The position numbers were made by a program, and so were the translations under genes. The notes beneath the pieces are model-generated. The model made no database searches and was not told the origin of the DNA. It worked only from the letters and a program-made list of their open reading frames with translations. A DNA stretch of 38,547 nt, from NCBI GenBank assembly GCA_964404605.1, contig CAYOKT010000021.1, positions 1-38,547 of the forward strand, in the 5' to 3' direction. Source of the DNA: CAYOKT01 sp964404605 (GTDB lineage Bacteria > Electryoneota > Electryoneia > Electryoneales > Electryoneaceae). Shown piece after piece: positions 34,522 to 38,547 of this stretch. How positions within the stretch are numbered: position 1 is the first letter of the stretch; every line of letters begins with the position of its first letter.

Positions 34522-36119
34522 GCCATTGGGCGCGATGCATCGCCCCCATGCTGCTCGGGGCGTCGCTGCTCACCGGCTGCGCCGGCGGGCGGGGAGTCCT
34601 CACCCCGCGGAAACCCGAAGCTGCCGTCCCCGCCCCCCCGCGGCTGACCGTCGCCTACCCCCGGGTCCCCCCCGACAGCACCTTCACCGGCAACATTCCC
34701 GACAGTCTCTTTCTCTTCGGCGCGGTCAACGACCCGCGGGGAACCCTCACCGTGAACGGCACCCCGGTGCCGATTCACCCGGGAGGAGGGTGGCTCGCCT
34801 GGATCGGGGCGGACAGCCTCCGGCGTGTCGAGGAGGAAGGCGAACAGCCGGCGGGGCTCGTGTTTCCTGTAACTTTACGCTTCCGATCCGGCTCTAATAT
34901 AGAGGATGGGGTCGTCGTCGAACGGCTGCGCTTCTTCCAGCCGGAGCGCACGGGACCCTGGGCGGACGAAAGCCGCTTCGACACCCTGAGCGCTCGGCTT
35001 GTCGTCCGGGACAGCAGCGCCAAGATCCGCTGCGGCTGGCCCGGCACCTATGACCTCTTCCCCCCCGCCGGCACCGTCCTTTTCAGCGACGGGCGGAAGG
35101 GGGCCACACGCCGTTTCTGGAGGGTGCCGCTGGGCGCGGGGGAGGTCGGCTGGATCGAGGAGCGCTATGTCAGCGTCGAGACCCCCGCTCCTCCCCGGCC
35201 GAACCCCACGGTCATCCACTACGTCACCACGCGCGTCGAGGGCCGCCGGACGGTCGTGCGGATACCGTTGAAAAACCGGGTCCCGTTCCGCGTCCGGCAG
35301 ACGGCGGACGACCGGATCGAGCTGACGCTGTACGGCGCGGTGAGCTGGACCGACCTGATCCTCCAGCCGTTCCGAAGCCGGGTCGTCGATGAGCTGCGGT
35401 GGTCGCAGGTCGATCCGACGACCTACCGTCTCACCGCCCGGCTCCGGCCCGGCTGGTTCTGGGGCTGGGAGACGGCGTTCAACGAGAACAATACGCTGCT
35501 GTGGACCATCGTCGAAGCCCCGGAACTGGGCCGGAAACCGTTACACGGGTTGACGGTTTTCGTCGATCCCGGGCACGGCGGGGGGAATACGGGGGCGATC
35601 GGCCCGACGGGGCTGGATGAGAAGGACGCGGTTCTCCCGCTCTCCCGGGCGATCGCGGAAGAACTGCGGCGCGCCGGGGCGAAGGTCGTCCTCTCGCGCG
35701 AGGAGGACGTGGCCGTCCGGCTGAACGACCGCATCCGGGACGCCCGGGAAGCGGGCGCGGACCTCGTCCTCAGCGTGCATTTCAACGGGCTCCCGCAGGG
35801 GGCCAACCCGTTCCGGCATCATGGCGCGAGCCTGCACTACGTGCACGCGCAGTCGAAACCGCTGGCCGAGTCGCTGTACCGGGAAATCACCCGGACCGTC
35901 GGCCGGGAGGGGGATGGGCTGAGGTACCAGGACCTCGCGATTCCGCGGCTCACCTTCTGCCCCGCGGTGCTGATCGAGAGCGGGTTCCTCCTCCACCCCG
36001 AGGAAGAGGCGCTGGCGAAGAGCGAAGCGTTCCGGAAGAAGTTCGCGCGCGGGGTGCGGACGGGGCTCGAAGATTATCTCGAGGGGATGCGGAACCTTCA
36101 GCGCGCTTCCCGCCGCTGA
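34518..36119 (+). CDS. N-acetylmuramoyl-L-alanine amidase, lipoprotein (AmiC type)
   Basis: A 533-residue zinc amidase that cleaves the stem peptide from peptidoglycan. It begins with a lipoprotein signal, MLLGASLLTGC, in which Cys21 would be lipidated. Residues about 50-340 form beta-rich domains, including a likely SH3-type segment (DSSAKIRCGWPGTYDLFP) and an AMIN-like part (NRVPFRVRQTADDRIELTLY). The Amidase_3 domain starts near residue 345: VFVDPGHGG (zinc His), GLDEKDAVL (zinc Glu), LVLSVHFNG (zinc His) and VLIESGFL (catalytic Glu). It is the last gene of the birA-coaX-amidase operon. Confidence 0.92.
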   Translation: MSHWARCIAPMLLGASLLTGCAGGRGVLTPRKPEAAVPAPPRLTVAYPRVPPDSTFTGNIPDSLFLFGAVNDPRGTLTVNGTPVPIHPGGGWLAWIGADSLRRVEEEGEQPAGLVFPVTLRFRSGSNIEDGVVVERLRFFQPERTGPWADESRFDTLSARLVVRDSSAKIRCGWPGTYDLFPPAGTVLFSDGRKGATRRFWRVPLGAGEVGWIEERYVSVETPAPPRPNPTVIHYVTTRVEGRRTVVRIPLKNRVPFRVRQTADDRIELTLYGAVSWTDLILQPFRSRVVDELRWSQVDPTTYRLTARLRPGWFWGWETAFNENNTLLWTIVEAPELGRKPLHGLTVFVDPGHGGGNTGAIGPTGLDEKDAVLPLSRAIAEELRRAGAKVVLSREEDVAVRLNDRIRDAREAGADLVLSVHFNGLPQGANPFRHHGASLHYVHAQSKPLAESLYREITRTVGREGDGLRYQDLAIPRLTFCPAVLIESGFLLHPEEEALAKSEAFRKKFARGVRTGLEDYLEGMRNLQRASRR

Positions 36120-36198
36120 GGCCGCTCATGCGCCGCTGCTGCACGGCTCACCGTGACGCGTTCAGGGGAGCTTCACCGGGAGCGAGGTTTCCAGCGAA

Positions 36199-36260
36199 GG
36201 GTGGCCCGGGACTTTACGCCGCGGCGAAGCATAGCGAAGCCGGGCGGTCCCGGGTTTCAT
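36199..36260 (+). repeat. Dispersed palindromic repeat, full copy
   Basis: GGGTGGCCCGGGACTT at the left and GTCCCGGGTTTCAT at the right enclose a G+C-rich core with GAAGCATAGCGAAGC. Bases 36199-36250 recur in inverted orientation at 38466-38517 with two differences in 52. It lies after the amidase gene in a 317-bp gap that otherwise holds only the direct repeats at 36295-36331. Confidence 0.8.
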
Positions 36261-36294
36261 AAGGGTGTCCGTGATGAACGCTGCTTGCTGCAAG

Positions 36295-36337
36295 AACCTG
36301 AAACCGCAATCTCCGTCACAACCTGAAACGGTATTTT
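36295..36337 (+). promoter_or_regulatory. Direct repeats and -10-like box ahead of the PspC operon
   Basis: AACCTGAAACCG (36295-36306) and AACCTGAAACGG (36320-36331) are 25 bp apart, directly followed by TATTTT (36332-36337). No TTGAC-type -35 lies at the right distance, so the repeats may bind an activator or mark an alternative-sigma promoter. The first PspC start is about 100 bp on. Confidence 0.4.
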
Positions 36338-36414
36338 CCAGAAGCGGTCAACGCGGTTAACCGCGAGGCGGCCGGGGGGAGAGGGAAGGCGGTTTCACCG
36401 GCGCGGGGTTCTCT

Positions 36415-36469
36415 GCGAGAAGGGGAGGGAAAAACAGTGGGACAGGATAAACGGCTGCGGCGCAGTCGT
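36415..36469 (+). other. Duplicated 55-bp contig end before the second gap
   Basis: These 55 bases, including the ribosome site and first 11 codons of a PspC gene (GTG at 36437), are identical to 36570-36624 after the N run. The simplest reading is one locus present twice because two contigs overlapping by 55 bp were joined with N instead of merged. It should not be annotated as a separate gene. Confidence 0.85.
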
Positions 36470-36569
36470 NNNNNNNNNNNNNNNNNNNNNNNNNNNNNNN
36501 NNNNNNNNNNNNNNNNNNNNNNNNNNNNNNNNNNNNNNNNNNNNNNNNNNNNNNNNNNNNNNNNNNNNN
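36470..36569. other. Assembly gap of exactly 100 N, probably artificial
   Basis: Flanked by an exact 55-bp direct duplication, so the true gap is probably minus 55 bp and no sequence is missing. Confidence 0.9.
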
Positions 36570-36591
36570 GCGAGAAGGGGAGGGAAAAACA

Positions 36592-36813
36592 GTGGGACAG
36601 GATAAACGGCTGCGGCGCAGTCGTCGCGATTCGGTCATCGCCGGGGTCTGTGGCGGCCTGGGCGAGTACTTCAACGTCGATCCCGTGGTCTTCCGGGTCA
36701 TCTGGGTGGTGCTGCTTCTGACCGCGGGCACCGGACTGTTGGGATACCTCATCTGCTGGATCATCATCCCGCGTGAACCGGAACCGATCCCCGGGGAGGA
36801 GAACCATGAGTGA
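36592..36813 (+). CDS. PspC-domain membrane protein (short)
   Basis: A 73-residue PspC-domain protein. The motif LRRSRRDSVIAGVCGGLGEYF (basic residues, then GVCGGLGEYFNVDPVVFR) is followed by one strong membrane span (IWVVLLLTAGTGLLGYLICWIIIP) that may form a hairpin. PspC proteins sense or respond to envelope stress. The start is GTG 36592 behind GGGGAGGG; the same start occurs in the duplicate at 36437. It overlaps the next gene by 8 bp (ATGAGTGA at 36806). No pspA or pspF is present. Confidence 0.88.
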   Translation: MGQDKRLRRSRRDSVIAGVCGGLGEYFNVDPVVFRVIWVVLLLTAGTGLLGYLICWIIIPREPEPIPGEENHE

Positions 36814-37576
36814 AGAATATCGAAGGCTGTACCGTTCACGGCGCGACCGGGTCATCGGCGGCGTTTGCGGCGGGCTCGCCGACTACCTGAACGTGGATGT
36901 GACGATCATCCGCATCATCTGGCTGCTCGCGGTTCTCTTCGGCGGCGGGGGTCTCATCGCCTACCTGATCGCCTGGATCATCGTGCCCGGAGAACCGGGG
37001 ACATTCCTGCCGGGCGGAGAGGATGATGCGGCGGACGCCGCCTCACGGCAGACCGCACGCACGTTCGGCATCATCCTCATCGTGATCGCCCTTCTCTGGA
37101 TCGCCTACCGGTTCGGTTTCCACTTCTTCGCCCCGATACCGTGGACCTGGGTGCTTCCCGTGCTGCTGATCGTCCTCGGCGTGGCGATTCTGCTCCGGCC
37201 CGGGATACAGAGAGCCGCGGAAAGCGCCGACAGTGTTCCACCCCCCTCCGGCACGCCGGCCGCCACGGAAGAGGCGGAGAGTGGTGGAAAGACCGGTGCG
37301 GAGGGGCCCGGGGGGCAGGGGGAAGAACAGCCGCCTCCGGGGGAAAACAAGACGGCCGGCTCCGAAAGCTCCTTCGATGTCGATTGGACCACCGAACGGT
37401 TGACCCGCAGCCGCCGGGATCGCGTCCTCTTCGGGGTATGCGGCGGGCTGGGGAAGAAACTGAACGTGGATTCCACGCTCGTCCGGCTCGCCTGGGTGCT
37501 GTTCACGGTGTTCGGGGTGGGTGTATTCATCATCATCTACCTCGTCATGGCCCTGGTCGTACCGGAGGAGACGTGA
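36806..37576 (+). CDS. Membrane protein with two PspC domains
   Basis: A 256-residue protein with a PspC domain at each end: residues 5-65 (YRSRRDRVIGGVCGGLADYL) and about 192-256 (TRSRRDRVLFGVCGGLGKKL). Between them are a further two spans (FGIILIVIALLWIAYRFGF and TWVLPVLLIVLGVAILL) and a 60-residue Gly/Glu/Pro-rich linker. With the preceding gene there are three PspC domains in a row, which points to local duplication. The start at 36806 follows GGGGAGGAG. The next gene begins after 1 bp. Confidence 0.88.
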   Translation: MSEEYRRLYRSRRDRVIGGVCGGLADYLNVDVTIIRIIWLLAVLFGGGGLIAYLIAWIIVPGEPGTFLPGGEDDAADAASRQTARTFGIILIVIALLWIAYRFGFHFFAPIPWTWVLPVLLIVLGVAILLRPGIQRAAESADSVPPPSGTPAATEEAESGGKTGAEGPGGQGEEQPPPGENKTAGSESSFDVDWTTERLTRSRRDRVLFGVCGGLGKKLNVDSTLVRLAWVLFTVFGVGVFIIIYLVMALVVPEET

Positions 37577-37577
37577 G

Positions 37578-38066
37578 ATGGCGAACACCGTGGAGCGCAG
37601 GCCCGTCTTCCTCGCGGTGGCGTTGATCCTCATCGGTGCGATGATGCTCGCCGACCGGGCGGACCTGTTCGAGTTCTCGTGGCCCTGGATCCTGGTCATC
37701 ATCGGGGCCGGCTTTCTCATCCAGGCGGTGGTGCAGCACAGCGACAGCCCGGTGTTCGTCGGCGTGCTGCTGCTCGCGTTCGGGTTGATTTTCCTCGCCG
37801 ACAAGATGTTCTGGCTGCCCTGGCGGATGCACCACACCTGGCCCCTGCTGCTGATCGCGATCGGGGTGGCGTTCCTCGCCTCCTATCTCGCGCGGCCGTC
37901 CAGGTCGGGCCCGATTATCGCCGGAGGCCTCCTCATCCTCCTCGGCCTGTTTTTCCTGCTCGCCGACATGCGTATCCTGCACTGGTATTGGGTGGTTGAT
38001 GTCCTCTCCTTCTGGCCGCTGGCGCTGCTCGCGCTCGGCATCTACCTGTTGGCCCGGCCGCGGTAG
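37578..38066 (+). CDS. LiaI/LiaF-like multi-span membrane protein
   Basis: A 162-residue protein consisting almost wholly of about six short membrane spans in hairpin repeats: PVFLAVALILIGAMMLADR, WPWILVIIGAGFLIQAVV, PVFVGVLLLAFGLIFLADK, WPLLLIAIGVAFLASYL, GPIIAGGLLILLGLFFLLAD and FWPLALLALGIYLLARP. The repeating W-P-L/I-L-L-I-x-I-G pattern is that of LiaI/LiaF transmembrane (DUF5668) proteins, which occur with PspC domains in envelope-stress operons. It starts 1 bp after the previous stop and is followed by a terminator at 38100. Confidence 0.82.
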   Translation: MANTVERRPVFLAVALILIGAMMLADRADLFEFSWPWILVIIGAGFLIQAVVQHSDSPVFVGVLLLAFGLIFLADKMFWLPWRMHHTWPLLLIAIGVAFLASYLARPSRSGPIIAGGLLILLGLFFLLADMRILHWYWVVDVLSFWPLALLALGIYLLARPR

Positions 38067-38099
38067 CTCTTCCGCTTCAGAAAAATCCCGGAACTAAAT

Positions 38100-38126
38100 A
38101 AAAGCCCGGCGGAAGGCCGGGCTTTT
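38100..38126 (+). terminator. Terminator of the PspC operon
   Basis: Perfect 11-bp stem (AAAAGCCCGGC 38100-38110, GCCGGGCTTTT 38116-38126) with a 5-base loop. The built-in A and T runs make it usable from either side. Confidence 0.92.
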
Positions 38127-38200
38127 GTGTTGCTACTGCTTCCCGGGATGCGCGGTCCCGTCTTCTCCCGAAGCGTCGTGGCTACCCATCCGTATGTAAT

Positions 38201-38286
38201 TGTCATTCTGACCGCAGGGAAGAATCTCGTAACGTGCTGCTTCCTTAGCGTTTCGTTATAGATCCTTCACTTCGTTCAGGATGACA
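38201..38286. repeat. MITE-like inverted repeat (TGTCATTCTGA type)
   Basis: Terminal 27-nt arms (38201-38227 and 38260-38286) begin TGTCATTCTGA and TGTCATCCTGA and match at 22 of 27 positions around a 32-bp A+T-richer centre. The GTCATTCTGA...GAAGAATCT / AGATCCTTC...AGGATGAC pattern is common in intergenic DNA of many environmental bacteria (general recollection). Base composition differs from the flanks, which suggests a mobile origin. Confidence 0.75.
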
Positions 38287-38465
38287 CTCCTAAACGCTAT
38301 GTATTACATATATTCACCAGCGAACGTCGTAGCACGGCGCCCGGGCTACGCAAAAGGCTTCGCCGCGGCGAGCGCCGTGCCCCTGCAACATGATGCCATG
38401 CGACGATTTCCCGGGATGCAGCCTGGCACGCCCAAGCGGCGCGAAGGCGGCTACCCATCTGCGCC

Positions 38466-38517
38466 GGACTGCCCGGCTTCGCTTTGCTTCGCCGCGGCGT
38501 AAAGTCCCGGGCCACCC
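38466..38517 (-). repeat. Dispersed palindromic repeat, inverted copy of 36199-36250
   Basis: Read on the minus strand it begins GGGTGGCCCGGGACTTTACG and differs from 36199-36250 at two of 52 positions. The right-hand half (CCCGGGTTTCA) is absent, so this copy is truncated or rearranged. Confidence 0.8.
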
Positions 38518-38547
38518 ATCGCCTGCGGCGGATAAATCGCTCCCGGG

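Larger units (their letters stand above)
38127..38547. repeat. Repeat-packed non-coding scaffold end
   Basis: The last 421 bp hold no believable gene. Contents in order: a unit bounded by TTCCCGGGATGC (38140-38151) and GGCTACCCATC (38180-38190), the MITE-like element at 38201-38286, a 9-bp perfect inverted repeat (GCACGGCGC 38332-38340, GCGCCGTGC 38372-38380), a second unit with the same two boundary boxes (38408-38419, 38449-38459), and the inverted copy of the 36199 repeat at 38466-38517. The scaffold stops at CTCCCGGG, a box typical of this family. Confidence 0.75.

Noticed and set aside
36437..36721. A separate first PspC gene running through the N gap
   Set aside because: Its 5' part is an exact duplicate of the real gene start at 36592, produced by unmerged contig ends.
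38127..38547. CRISPR array or short genes at the scaffold end
   Set aside because: Repeats are palindromic, irregularly spaced and in both orientations, with no constant repeat-spacer period and no cas genes; open frames are short and unconvincing.

Overview
The window is 38.5 kb of very G+C-rich bacterial chromosome. It is almost fully coded, with short operons whose genes often overlap by 4 bp or share TGATG. It carries genes for Kdo activation (KdsB), a TolC-type outer-membrane channel and a lipoprotein amidase, so the cell has an outer membrane. All promoters I could read are sigma70-like (TTGAC-type -35, 17-18 bp spacer, TATCTT, TATATT or TATTTT -10). No rRNA or phylogenetic marker allows placement. 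The mix of genes would suit a high-GC candidate phylum near the FCB group (Gemmatimonadota, Eisenbacteria or Krumholzibacteriota types), but this is a guess. Two runs of exactly 100 N and repeat-derived ends show it is a draft scaffold.

Layout. 1-4.4 kb: OPT-family oligopeptide transporter, then a split biotin carboxylase / biotin carrier pair ended by a clear terminator. 4.5-8.1 kb: Cys-free Rrf2 regulator, CbpA-type DnaJ, HtpG. 8.1-15.4 kb: a 423-bp control region with two matched palindromes, then a tripartite efflux operon (Yip1 membrane protein, TolC, MacA-like adaptor, ATPase and two paralogous MacB-type permeases), cut by the first N gap. 15.6-17.1 kb, minus strand: a four-TM protein and a Pro-Arg-His-Glu tRNA operon with visible promoter and terminator. 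17.2-20.8 kb, minus: sdhC-sdhD-sdhA-sdhB with a strong promoter, a structured leader of about 250 nt and a terminator. 21.0-22.5 kb, minus: tryptophanase. 22.7-25.1 kb: a small unknown protein, an unlisted 50-residue glycine-zipper protein, then a metallo-beta-lactamase-fold hydrolase overlapping gatC and kdsB. 25.4-29.2 kb: pyrG, folB-folK, a deoxynucleoside kinase and a small membrane protein. 29.3-30.9 kb: an orphan GAF histidine kinase. 31.1-36.1 kb: methylmalonyl-CoA mutase catalytic subunit, then birA-coaX-amidase. 36.4-38.1 kb: a PspC-domain envelope-stress operon. The last 0.4 kb is packed with palindromic repeats.

Together: the carboxylase pair, biotin ligase and mutase fit a propionyl-CoA to succinyl-CoA route feeding succinate dehydrogenase, although the carboxyltransferase and B12-binding partners are not here. 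KdsB consumes CTP made by PyrG. Most genes are housekeeping. I found no convincing new multi-gene system. The most unusual material is non-coding: a dispersed palindromic repeat family that also forms the scaffold ends, a box shared by the sdh leader and the deoxynucleoside kinase leader, paired palindromes ahead of the efflux operon, and an inverted repeat built around the OPT promoter.
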